Source of the DNA: Pedobacter psychrotolerans
GTDB taxonomy: Bacteria > Bacteroidota > Bacteroidia > Sphingobacteriales > Sphingobacteriaceae
NCBI RefSeq assembly: GCF_004340665.1
Contig: NZ_SLWO01000003.1
Coordinates: 434,001-498,000 of the forward strand
DNA: 64,000 bases
Reading direction: 5' to 3'
The notes beneath the pieces were generated by a model. The model did no database searches, had not been told where the DNA came from, and saw nothing but the letters and a program-made list of their open reading frames with translations. How positions within the stretch are numbered: the first letter of the stretch is position 1; every line of letters starts with the position of its first letter. Positions 27,045-37,300 of this stretch are shown here, piece by piece. The position numbers were made by a program, and so were the translations under genes.

Positions 27045-28479
27045 ATCCTGGATTTTGGGTTAAAAAAATATTGGTCTGCGTTTCTGAAAAAGGAATGGGA
27101 TATAATGCCATGAAAGGTTTCCAGTTTGGCTTAAGTCTAGTAAGTTTTTGGTCAACTCTGCCGCTTCTTTTCAAATCAAGCCACCGATGGCCCCACTCAC
27201 AAAAAAGTTCATTCTGACGTTCATGAAATATTGCCTCAGTCAGCTCCGCTTTAGTCAGTATAGTAGAAAGGTTGGGGAGTGGATTTGTTATGGCAGGTGT
27301 TGCAGCTGCCCTAGCCCTGGTTCGAACCACATTCAGATCCGAGACCGCCCCACCAAGGTTGTTCTGGGCTAACCGCGCTTCCGCTCTAATCAGGTACTGC
27401 TCCGCCAGGCGCAGGACAATAAGACTTTCACTTACCGTGGAATTGGCCCTAACCTTATATTTGTACGGATAGCTATAACTTATACCATTGACAATATTGC
27501 TGGACAGCCACCTGCTTTTTCGAAGATCTCCTGCCTCAAATTCATTTAGCAGGTTATCCCTGATCACAAGAGGAGGAACAATAGTACCAGAAGACGGGAG
27601 GAAAACGGCTGCTTCTGCGGTATTAGCCGTTTCCCTTACCAATTGCCAGATGGTTTCATTTGAGGAGTTCAGAAAGGTTTTGTTTAGATCCGGCTCCATG
27701 TTATATAAACCGGAGGATATTACTGAAGATGCTTCAGCCTCTGCCTCAGCCCATCGCTGGCTGTAAAGATAAACCCTGGCCAAAAGTGCTCTGGCCGCGA
27801 ATAGATTGGGCCTTGCTTTTGCGCTACTCGGGTAATTTGCAGTTAGGAGAACTTTAGCTTCCTCAAGGTCTTTAATAATCTGGGCGTAAACAATGGCTGA
27901 TGACGTTCGTGGCATCACTGCGTTCTGCTCAAAGTCGCTTGTAAGCGTAAGAGGGATATCACCAAAAAGATTAACCAGGTAAAATAAATAAAATGCCCGA
28001 ATGGTAAGGGTTTCACCGGTTAACTGTTTTTTTGTTGCTGTACTTAGTGAGTTTGAAGCATTCAGCCCTTCCAGAATGGCATTTGCGTGGTAAATGTTGC
28101 GGTATGCCGTGCTCCAGAAGTTATTGCTGATTATGCCGTTTGAAGAAAGCAGCATATTGGCCGAATATGGATCATAACTGCTGCTTGGCGCAGGATTGAA
28201 CAGTTCATCTGCCGACAAGCCGAAATATACGCTCAGCCCGCCATTACTCATGCTCAGGTTTAGCGTCACCATCTTACTATAGAGCCCCATCACCGCTGAT
28301 GTTGCGGTCTCATTCCCAGAGAATACATCTTTGCTCAGGATCAGATTTCCTGCCTTTGGCACCTCAATTAGTTTTTCACATGCACTCCATAAAAAAGCTG
28401 TTAATAGCAGACTCCCAAGAAGCAAGCGCCTAAGATGGGAAATAGGCCCTGGGTTTGTTTTAATTACTGTTGTTTTCAT
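27034..28479 (-). CDS. SusD/RagB-like outer-membrane lipoprotein
   Basis: 481 aa with a lipoprotein signal (LLLGSLLLTAFLWSACEKL), SusD helical repeats (TGETLTIRAFYLFYLVNLFG; ARALLARVYLYSQRWAEAEA), and the C-terminal RQNELFCEWGHRWLDLKRSG with NIFLTQNPGYAN. It partners the SusC gene that ends two bases upstream of its start. Substrate not evident. Confidence 0.92.
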   Translation of the reverse strand: MKTTVIKTNPGPISHLRRLLLGSLLLTAFLWSACEKLIEVPKAGNLILSKDVFSGNETATSAVMGLYSKMVTLNLSMSNGGLSVYFGLSADELFNPAPSSSYDPYSANMLLSSNGIISNNFWSTAYRNIYHANAILEGLNASNSLSTATKKQLTGETLTIRAFYLFYLVNLFGDIPLTLTSDFEQNAVMPRTSSAIVYAQIIKDLEEAKVLLTANYPSSAKARPNLFAARALLARVYLYSQRWAEAEAEASSVISSGLYNMEPDLNKTFLNSSNETIWQLVRETANTAEAAVFLPSSGTIVPPLVIRDNLLNEFEAGDLRKSRWLSSNIVNGISYSYPYKYKVRANSTVSESLIVLRLAEQYLIRAEARLAQNNLGGAVSDLNVVRTRARAAATPAITNPLPNLSTILTKAELTEAIFHERQNELFCEWGHRWLDLKRSGRVDQKLTRLKPNWKPFMALYPIPFSETQTNIFLTQNPGYAN

Positions 28480-28481
28480 AA

Positions 28482-31478
28482 TTATAGTGTTAATTGTAAA
28501 CCAGCGGTTATTGTCCTTAAGGGTGGCAACACAAACAGATTCTGGCTTTCTGGGTCTGCTCCTTTATATCCTGTTATGGTTAGTAAATTCTGGCCATGAA
28601 CGTATATACTCAGCTGTTGCAGTTTGAGCTTTTTCACCCATCGCTCCACAAAGGCATAGGTCAGGGATACATTTTTGAGCCTGATAAAAGATGCGTCACT
28701 AAACACAGCACTTGAAGCCGGTAAATAACTTCCCGCCGGCGCATAAGCAGCGCTGCTGCCAGAGGCTACGAAACGCTGAATATCTGCAAGGTCTCCAACA
28801 GCTTGCCACCGATCCAGTACAACAGTGGGCTGGTTGAAATAAAAGTAGCCTGGGATGAAGGTCGATTGGGTATATAAGTAGTTATATCCGGTCTGTTTTC
28901 TGAATTCCAGGAAAATGTCCAGCTTGATATTTTTATAGGAAAAACTGTTCTGAAAGCCTCCATAGAAATCAGGCTGAGTATTTCTTATCAGAATTCTATC
29001 AGAAGCGTCATATAAGCCATCGCCGTTTACATCACGAAAGGAGTAAATTCCTGTTGATGGATCTACCCCAAGGTATTCGAGCACTCTTTTTGTCGAAAGT
29101 GGTTCGCCGATGATATAGGTATTGGCATAGCTGGAGCGATCGAGGCCACTGAATTTAACAAGTTTGTTTTTTGGAATGCTAAGATTTGCATTAGAGGTCC
29201 ATTTAAAAGCGCCACTCAGAAAGTTGGTACTTTCAAGACTGATTTCCAGGCCTGAATTCTGCACCACAGCATCGAAGTTTCTAAGAATCGAGGTAAAGCC
29301 TGTTTGTATGGGCAGCTGATAATTGATCAGCTGGTTTCCGCTACGGTTTACAAAGTATGCCGCGCTAAGCATGATCCGGTTTTTCAGCACCCCTAGCTCC
29401 AGTGCCACTTCAGCTTTATGGTTTGTCTCCCAGGAAAAATCCGCATTATACAGGCTTGAAGGCTGGAGCCCGGCATTTCCCTGGTAAGGCAGGCTGGAAT
29501 TCGTCCAGGTATCCAGGAACTTATAGTTCCCAATCTGGTCATTACCTGTTGTGCCGTAGCTGGCCCTTATCTTTCCGAAACTAAGCCAGGATAGTTTTTC
29601 CCTTATATAACCCTCTCCTGTAAATATCCATGCCATTCCAAGGGCGCCAAAGTTTGCAAAACGCTTTCCCGGTCCGAACCTGCTCGATCCATCACGCCTT
29701 CCCGTCAGGTTGATGAGGTACTTATCCGCAAAATTATAATTGATTCTTCCATAAAAGGCCGTGTAGCGGTAAGCGTAATCACTATTGCTTGTGGTTACAT
29801 TCCCGGCTGCGGCTATTGAGGAAAGCAGGATATCATTCCTGTAATTCTGTGCGGAAACGCTCAACGTATTGCTGTTTGTATTTTGTAAGGTCCCGCCGGC
29901 TAGAATGTTTAATTTGCCCTTACCTGAGGTATTGGTATATTCGAGCTGCGGCTCGACAATCCAACTGCCTAAAAATGATCGGCCAAAGTTGGAATAGGGA
30001 AGTGTTCCTGAGTTTGGATTTATGGAACTTGAGGGATTAAGCGCCTGGTCATTACCAGATAAGCTATTGTACCCCAGGCTTACCTTTCCTTTTAGTCCGG
30101 CTAAGATTTCATAGGCCATATTAACGCTTGTTGTCAGGTTGCTGAACTTTCCGGTATATTTTCTGTTGGCTGCGGCCAAAGGGTTGGTAATTGCCCCTCC
30201 AAAAAAAGTGCCGCCCTCTTGCCAGTTCAGGTTGCCTGCATCATCGTATAATCGCATATTTGGTGGCATATTGATATAGGCCGTAAGATCGCCCGAACTC
30301 ATCTTATTGCGGTCATATAAAAGCCCGCCATTAAAATCGAGGCTAAAGCGGTCGTCCGTTGAGCGGTGATTCAGGTTAATCCGGCCTGATAGTTTATCGT
30401 CACGCTGTTCGCCAGGAAATACAGAAGTCTCTCCATGATAGCCTCCGGAAATCAGGAACCTGGTTTTCTCAGTCCCACCGCTTATCGATGACTGTACGTC
30501 GGTGGTTTTTGCATTTCCGCCAATCAGAAGATCCTTAAAATTGGTATATCTGGTCTGGTCCCATAACAGGAGATCGGGGGCGTTGGCACTGGTCATAGCA
30601 AGCCCGTCATTTTTAAAAGCCTCCCTTCGCATCTTAAGGTAATCTTCTGTTGCCAGCATATCCATTGTTCTGGTGATATGGCTATATCCGTTGTAGATAT
30701 TCAGGTTTAATCTGCTCTTACCTGCTACACCTTTTTTTGTCGTGATCAGAATTACACCATTCGCTCCGCGGCTACCATATATTGATGTCGCATCAGCATC
30801 CTTTAAGATTTCAACACTTTCAATTTCCGAAGGGTTGATGGTACTGAATGGACTCACCCCGCTACTTCCTGTTGCATTGGTAACAGTGTTGATGGAATTG
30901 TTGCCTGGGGAAAAGGGAATTCCGTCGATAATAAATAACGGTTCAGAGCCTTGCATCAGCGATCCCTGGCCTCTGATTTGTACCTTCAGCCCAGCGCCAT
31001 TGATGCCGCTATTTTGTGTGATGGCAAGTCCTGGTATCCTGCCTTGTAGTGCGCTTAGCGGATTTGACACAGGTTGAAGCGTGATTTCTGAAGCGCTTAC
31101 CTTTCCGATAGCGCCGGTGTTCAGCTTTTTAGTCGTTGTACCATAGGCGATCACCACCACATCATCAAGGGATCCTGCTGTCTCATTCAGGATGATCTCA
31201 AACGTAAATTGTGGCCCGTAAGGAGTATTAACAGTCTGGTAAGCAATGCTGCTTATGGTAAGCATTCCATCTGGCTTGTCAACCGTAAGGCTGAACTTTC
31301 CTTCTTTATCTGTGAAAGTTATCCTTTCTTTTTCAGAGGTTTTTATGGTCGCACCAAGAATAGGTTTTCCGGCTCTATCCCTCACGGTGCCGGAGAGTTT
31401 TATCGGAACAGTCTGCGCATTAGCCCAAAAATTTAGGCATAGCGTAGCCATTACGACTATTTTTATCGTTTTTTTCAT
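28482..31478 (-). CDS. SusC/RagA-type TonB-dependent outer-membrane transporter
   Basis: 998 aa. Signal peptide, then a carboxypeptidase-regulatory-like domain (KLSGTVRDRAGKPILGATIK), the TonB/plug region (LDDVVVIAYGTTTKKLNTGA; LQGRIPGLAITQNSGINGAG; IYGSRGANGVILITTKKG) and a beta-barrel ending in LRTITAGLQLTL. It imports a TonB-dependent substrate captured by SusD. First gene of a three-gene operon with SusD and the thioredoxin/DUF3738 protein. No anti-sigma/ECF pair is adjacent; the LytTR regulator in the same cargo block is the nearest candidate regulator. Confidence 0.95.
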   Translation of the reverse strand: MKKTIKIVVMATLCLNFWANAQTVPIKLSGTVRDRAGKPILGATIKTSEKERITFTDKEGKFSLTVDKPDGMLTISSIAYQTVNTPYGPQFTFEIILNETAGSLDDVVVIAYGTTTKKLNTGAIGKVSASEITLQPVSNPLSALQGRIPGLAITQNSGINGAGLKVQIRGQGSLMQGSEPLFIIDGIPFSPGNNSINTVTNATGSSGVSPFSTINPSEIESVEILKDADATSIYGSRGANGVILITTKKGVAGKSRLNLNIYNGYSHITRTMDMLATEDYLKMRREAFKNDGLAMTSANAPDLLLWDQTRYTNFKDLLIGGNAKTTDVQSSISGGTEKTRFLISGGYHGETSVFPGEQRDDKLSGRINLNHRSTDDRFSLDFNGGLLYDRNKMSSGDLTAYINMPPNMRLYDDAGNLNWQEGGTFFGGAITNPLAAANRKYTGKFSNLTTSVNMAYEILAGLKGKVSLGYNSLSGNDQALNPSSSINPNSGTLPYSNFGRSFLGSWIVEPQLEYTNTSGKGKLNILAGGTLQNTNSNTLSVSAQNYRNDILLSSIAAAGNVTTSNSDYAYRYTAFYGRINYNFADKYLINLTGRRDGSSRFGPGKRFANFGALGMAWIFTGEGYIREKLSWLSFGKIRASYGTTGNDQIGNYKFLDTWTNSSLPYQGNAGLQPSSLYNADFSWETNHKAEVALELGVLKNRIMLSAAYFVNRSGNQLINYQLPIQTGFTSILRNFDAVVQNSGLEISLESTNFLSGAFKWTSNANLSIPKNKLVKFSGLDRSSYANTYIIGEPLSTKRVLEYLGVDPSTGIYSFRDVNGDGLYDASDRILIRNTQPDFYGGFQNSFSYKNIKLDIFLEFRKQTGYNYLYTQSTFIPGYFYFNQPTVVLDRWQAVGDLADIQRFVASGSSAAYAPAGSYLPASSAVFSDASFIRLKNVSLTYAFVERWVKKLKLQQLSIYVHGQNLLTITGYKGADPESQNLFVLPPLRTITAGLQLTL

Positions 31479-31921
31479 GAATTCGGTTAGTTGGTTTTAG
31501 AAGAGATAATCCTTGAAAGGAGCGAAAAATAAGACAGGGAGCATTATAAGAACCTATTCTATTTCTATCATTAACCATTGGGGTTCCCTGCCTTATTTTA
31601 TAGAGCTATTCTGGGGCGCAGATCACCAAAGAAATAAGGTGATTAAAAAGATGTGTGGATTTAAAGTTCATACTCATATAGGTTTATACGAGTCTCAGAT
31701 AAAAGCACTATAGCAGGCTCCATATATCATCTTGCTAGGCTTCTGACGGCCTTTTGAAACGATTACAATAGAGCCCATAACGCTATAGTGTAAGACGAAA
31801 TTACACATAATATTGTCATGGGCATTAATCTATTGTCTCGTTCAATCGCAATTGTCAGAATTTAGCAAGCGAGACTCTTATTAATACCAAAAATTAAACA
31901 ACTTATTAACAATAAGTTATT
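31479..31921. other. Leader region of the SusC operon with a long-armed inverted repeat
   Basis: No convincing gene. AAAATAAGACAGGGA (31526-31540) pairs with 31585-31599 with one mismatch around a 44-base spacer, close upstream of the SusC start on the minus strand. It could be an attenuator or a regulator site. The remainder, up to the HTH gene, shows nothing clear. Confidence 0.45.
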
Positions 31922-32233
31922 ATGTTTTCAAATATAACAATAAAAGATAAAAAGGACAAATATGTCCTAACATTAATTCTTTTATATTTTGACTTTAGTT
32001 CTGTGGGAAAACAGTATAGAGATCAGCCGTATTTAGAAGCCGTTGGACGAAAATTAATTGAAATCAGGGAGAAACAAGGTATCACTCAGGAAAAGCTTGC
32101 CGAACTTACTAAATTTGATACTAGACAAATTGGACGAATAGAAAGGGCCGAAACAAATACCTCTATTAGTATGATTAAAGCAATAGCAGATAAGCTCAAT
32201 ATAGGTGTTGATGAAATGCTAAATATCAAGTAG
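31922..32233 (+). CDS. XRE-family helix-turn-helix regulator
   Basis: 103 aa. The C-terminal 65 residues are a complete Cro/CI-type domain: LEAVGRKLIEIREKQGITQE, KLAELTKFDTRQIGRIERAE, SISMIKAIADKLNIGVDEML. The first 35 residues are hydrophobic and unlike the family, so a later start is possible. Target unknown; it stands between the nutrient operon and the Druantia-like block. Confidence 0.82.
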   Translation: MFSNITIKDKKDKYVLTLILLYFDFSSVGKQYRDQPYLEAVGRKLIEIREKQGITQEKLAELTKFDTRQIGRIERAETNTSISMIKAIADKLNIGVDEMLNIK

Positions 32234-32353
32234 TTAATAAGAAACCACCGAAAATGTCTGATAGTATTCATCTAGTGTAAAGTAAATGCTTTTGCAGAAT
32301 TATCCCGCTTTTCAAAATTCACACCCTTTCCAGGAGGTCTTTAAGGAGAGCCT

Positions 32354-32764
32354 TTAGCGTTTAACTATTGACAATCGCAACCTCAGCCCTTTGAGTAGTT
32401 TTTCAATACCATTGCCCATGTGATTTGGAGGATTGTCTAGTTGGCTTGAAGAAAATAATACAAGCTTAATATTTGAATTTTTTTTTATTGTGGCCAGCTG
32501 AAAATCCTTATTAAATAGTTTATTAAAAATCGAAGTTCTGAGGTTTTATTTACAACATTTTATTGGTCGTGGTTTATATCATACGCAACCGGAAACTTTT
32601 AGGGCGTATGCATACTTTGATATCGTATCCAGTACCCTGCCCTGAATGCCAAAAAGATTTAAGGCAGAAAATAACAGAATAAAACAGATCAAAATTAGGA
32701 GAATAAAATGATTCTCGATAGCATTAAGAACGATAACCTTGCTGATTCCGGGTATAAGGTTCAT
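32354..32764 (-). pseudogene. Possible decayed membrane-associated gene
   Basis: Two minus-strand frames follow each other: 32764-32579 (MNLIPGISKVIVLNAIENHF, with the hydrophobic helix ILLILICFILLFSALNLFG) and a second one ending at 32354 (KDFQLATIKKNSNIKLVLFS, then LLKGLRLRLSIVKR). They look like pieces of one gene broken by stops, but no family is recognised. Otherwise 32234-32954 shows no feature. Confidence 0.3.
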
Positions 32765-32954
32765 TCAGTAAAAAAATCAATTTGCTGATAAATATAGCCT
32801 TGACCCTGATTTTTGGCTATATGAACCGTGTTTTCCTTTCTGTAAATAGGTATTAATAAAAGATCGGTGACTATAGCTAGGTGAACGCTGTCGCAAAGCA
32901 GGGCAAAAAATTCGGAATCGAAATGACCAAAGTCACATAAACCTCCATTAAATT

Positions 32955-34118
32955 TTAGACGGCTTCAGTGGCTGGTTTGCGCTTCCGCTTTCTGACCAGC
33001 ACACCTGTTGAGTGAAGAAATTTTGCCATCGCTTCCGCCATCGCCCTCGCGAGCGGCACGGGGACACCATTGCCGATCATTTTGAATTTTTTGGTCATCG
33101 GCACTTCCGCTGAAAGCTGATATTCATCCGGCACACCCTGGATGCGCAGAGTCTCCCGGACTGAAAGCCGACGGTTCAAATACGGATGCAAGTGCACTTC
33201 ATTATTGCCATAACAGGCCGTGGGACTGTAACGGTATCGATGGAGCCTTTTGAATGAAGGCCTAGTAGTTTCCCCCTCTTTAATAGCCATTAGCCGTTCT
33301 GGCGGGAGCCTAAAATTAAAATATTCATTTGCATTAGCAGTTATCGCTTCCTCTCCTTCCTTTACCAAGCAATCCTCCACGCATAGTTCTATGGGCAGCT
33401 TTTCAGGCTTAATCGGCTGCCCGCCAAAATCGCTGACTAGGGACCAAGGGAATTTAGTTTCTGCGCCATGGTATTTCTCGTTCAAAGGAAATGGGAACCA
33501 CGGTCCGTCCAGCGCCTTAGCAATCATCTTGCTCGTTAAACCCTTTTTGCGTAGCCCTACAAAAAATACCCGTTCTCGGGACTGCGGTACCCCAAAATCC
33601 AGGGCATTGAGTACAGAATAATCGATAAGGTATTTCTTGCCGACTTTTTTAAGCAATTCAAACAGAAAGGCCTTGGACCCGACATTCCTGATAAGTCCGG
33701 TGACGTTCTCCATGATGAAAAAAGTTGGCTTGAGTTCTAGCACTTTCTCCAAATACACTGCGGTCAGCTTCCCTCTCTCGCCGGCAAAGCCTTCCATTTT
33801 TCCGTTTATCGTGAAATCCTGGCATGGCGGACCACCAATCATTCCGAAAATTTCAGGTACGCCTGATGGAAACCCATTTTGCAGGATCTCAGAGGTATTG
33901 ATATCGGTTACCGACCGTGTATCAAAAGCATGGTGACCATCCTCAATTCCGTTTGCTTTTTTCCAGCTACCCATGCCCTGTTGGTTCATCTTCGCAAAGC
34001 TGCTGTCAAATTCGTTGCTCCACACCGGAACGAAACCCGCCTGTTGGAATCCCATATCCATAAATCCCCCACCGGAATAAAAAGAAAGTATAGGAATTTT
34101 ATGTTCAGAGGCGATCAT
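32955..34118 (-). CDS. DNA (cytosine-5-)-methyltransferase
   Basis: 387 aa with the full C5-methyltransferase motif set: motif I ILSFYSGGGFMDMGFQQAGF (SAM), motif IV GGPPCQDFT with catalytic C99, motif VI ENVTGL (E137), motif VIII QSRERVFFVG, motifs IX-X RLSVRETLRIQGVPDEYQ and MIGNGVPVPLARAMA. The target-recognition region (about 190-300) gives no site. It follows the giant helicase on the same strand after 258 bp and is probably the self-marking enzyme of that defence locus (DruM-like role), though it could act alone or as an anti-restriction methylase. No type II restriction gene is adjacent. Confidence 0.9.
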   Translation of the reverse strand: MIASEHKIPILSFYSGGGFMDMGFQQAGFVPVWSNEFDSSFAKMNQQGMGSWKKANGIEDGHHAFDTRSVTDINTSEILQNGFPSGVPEIFGMIGGPPCQDFTINGKMEGFAGERGKLTAVYLEKVLELKPTFFIMENVTGLIRNVGSKAFLFELLKKVGKKYLIDYSVLNALDFGVPQSRERVFFVGLRKKGLTSKMIAKALDGPWFPFPLNEKYHGAETKFPWSLVSDFGGQPIKPEKLPIELCVEDCLVKEGEEAITANANEYFNFRLPPERLMAIKEGETTRPSFKRLHRYRYSPTACYGNNEVHLHPYLNRRLSVRETLRIQGVPDEYQLSAEVPMTKKFKMIGNGVPVPLARAMAEAMAKFLHSTGVLVRKRKRKPATEAV

Positions 34119-34376
34119 TATTATAATTATTATTCTTTTAGCAATGGCCTTTGCGCCGTTGTCTCACCAAGTGATTTTGTTGTGGGTATGTTTTAAAAGC
34201 ATTTAGATATCTGGGCCATTTCAGTCCACATGAACATCCGGAACAGCGAGGTCAAATTACTTTTAAGCTGTGAAGTCCTTCATCTTTTCCGTTTTTTGTG
34301 CTGCCAAAAGTAGTGATATCGGCTTAAATTTCAATAACTATTTTCTTATGGCAGCTGTTTAAGATTAACATTTCGA

Positions 34377-37300
34377 TTATCTACTGAGCAACTTCTCATA
34401 ACACCAGCCAGGTCTTCTGTGCAAGTTAAAACTGTCAATGACCTCAAGCTTTCCGCCGCTACTTTCAGCCTCTGTACGCAATTCGGAAAGAATTTCCTGG
34501 AACCAATTTTCTGGCTGCTGAAATTGAAGTTTCCAAAACGGATGCACGACAAGTATTATATTTCCACTGTCGGCCCGTTGGGGTATGTATGGCAATCCTT
34601 GCCTTTCCAACGGTCCCGGCAATCCGAAGCTTCTGGCAAAGTCCTGGAGCATTTTCATTGCTTGGGATTTCCAGTTCATGAGTTCGGTGAAACTAAAATT
34701 TCCGTCCGCACCGCATCGGTAATCCGTACTGCTTAAAATGCGCATCATCGATACAGCCAATTTCCAATCCAGCAAACCATGGAAACTCATATTACGGTAT
34801 ACCTTCAGGCATTCGTAACAGGCGTCTTGGCAACCTGTGGCATGTCCCGGAGCATGAATGCCCCAGAGGTAACTGTCATGCGGACTCGGGTTTATGGCCG
34901 TTTGAAGTATTGATTCGAAATCATCATGCAAACGACGCACAAAACCCGACCCGTTGGGCAATTCATCGGTGAGGATGATCTCAGCTGCGAAACGGGCGGG
35001 TTCCTCCTGGATTTTCTTTCTTAAGATATCTGCGATTTCTATTTCCGCTGGATCAACATCCAATCGGTCGGCGATGATACGCTGAAGCAAAAAAGCGGCT
35101 GAATAGTATCCAGCCCTGACACCATAGCTTTGGGCAACACGTGCCCTGGCGTCCCCGGCTTCGCTGACCATATTCAAATCCAGTGACGAATTGGTCCACC
35201 CCGGAGCGATCCGGAGCACCTCAGTGGTTTTACTGCTGGCTATGGCAATGATCTCTTCTTCGCTTTGATCTACTGGAAAAACTTCCATTCTGTATCCATC
35301 CTTTAACACTGTGTTGGTAGCGTGTGCGCTGGAAAGCCATTGCTGGCTGAGGCGCTGAAGCGAATTGGCAAAGGGAAAAGTATTGCGGGTATTATACAGC
35401 CTTCCGCTGAAAAATCGGTCACCGTTGGTATTTATCCTCCAGGTCACATCTTTATCCCTGATGTCCAGTGTGGCATTGCCAATGGATACCGGGCCAGGGC
35501 CATCGCTCTGCCTGGATTCAGCAAATACAGGCGGTCGGGAAAGGATAATGCCCAAATCATCCTGGGAATCCTGCCCTTGGGACAAATCAGTACGGTAGGC
35601 CCTAGGGGACTTGAGCATCACTGGAGGCTGGTAAGCTGGACCGTCCTCAGCACATACCTGGCATCTGTTTTCTGCGGATGCGCTTGCTGCCTGGGTTCCA
35701 TATGTCCGGAAATCGCCGCAGGTTTTGCATCTGGTCATCCACCTGTTTAGGTAAAATGGCCCTGTCTGGAAATTCTGTGCGCCCGTGCCGTTAAATTTTT
35801 CAGCGAACTCAGCGGTAAAACCGATAGCGGTATGGATGGCCTTGTCCTTGGTTTTCTGGGCACCGGGTGCGAATTCGTAAATGGCCATCGCTTGGTTTCG
35901 GTCGATGGCTTGCGGCTCCATTTCGCTGGTGAGGCCATGGTATAGGTTTTTAACGGTAGTGGGCATTCCGAACATGGGCAGCAACCCGCCTTCGGCAAGT
36001 TTTTGCGCAATGTCATCGGTTGAAATCTCCTCATTGCTGATAATGCGCTGGGCATGTGCAATCATTCCTTGCGTACTTTCCAGCTCACAGACCCACTCGA
36101 CAAGCTCCGCGGAACTATCCCGGAGTTGCCTGCTCAAAAGTATTGATACCACCGTTTCCACAGTTTCCCGGTTGCCTGCTATCCAGCCAGAAAGCTGTTC
36201 CTTATACTGCTGCCATTGAACTTCGTCCGCTCCAATCGAACCAAACTGACCATGGATACCCGATTCTCCGCTGATACGGATACCTGCGGAGAGGTAAGCT
36301 CGCCTAAATATCTCTTTTGCCAAAAGCCTTTTAACGATCCTGGGCTGGTCCATAGTCAAAAACGGCGTAGGAGGGACATCATTTGTGATTTTTCCAGGAT
36401 GCAAGAAATAAAATTCATCATGGCTTCGGCCACGGCAAAAGGTGAGAATGGCTGAATAAGCTTGCCCCCGGCGGCCGGCGCGTCCGACCCGTTGCTGGTA
36501 ATTAAAACGCTGCGGAGGCATATTGGCCAGCATTACTGCCTGCAAGGATCCGATGTCTACACCAACTTCCAAAGTCGTGGTTACGCTCAGCAGGTCAATG
36601 GTTTTCACCTCGGCCATTCCCTCGGAAGGCAGGATAACATTCCTGAAGTGCCGCTGGCGTTCAAACTGGTCATCGGTCTGCCCTGTAAGTTCTTCGCAGT
36701 GCAGCCGTATGGGTTTGCGCTTCTTCACCAGTGCATGGTAAGCGAGGTAGTTTTTTTCCCAAAGATCCACGCAGGTATCTCCTCCGACAGTCAGCCTGGT
36801 CAATGCGGGACCGGATTTGACCGTACCTGCATAGGTGCATATCCCTCCGCATTCATGCAAATGCGGGCGTTTGATGAGCGGGCCGTAATACACTTGATCA
36901 CCCGGTGAGGAGACGGTCAGGTAGAGCGACTCAATGACTAACCCTTTTACTGCATCCATCACACCCATCTCCGTCAGGCATTCATATAAGGCGTCACCGA
37001 GCAGGCCAAAATCTTTGGCATGGAGTTCTGCCACATTCTGTAGCCAGCGCCTCAGCGGCGCCGGAAAGTCCCGGAAGGCCCTGATGGGTTTCTGTTCATA
37101 GTTGGAATAATTATGCCTTGATTTATGCCCGAGGATTCTTATCACACCGTTCAAAATCCCAAGGAAACGCCCTTGGGTAAAACCAAGCCTCGCTGCACCT
37201 TGATGTACCTTCAGGTTTGAAGGATCGACAGACAGATAACCAAAGCCGGAAGACTCGAAGGAATAAAACAGCTGGCCAAAGAACATTTTGGTGAGCATCG

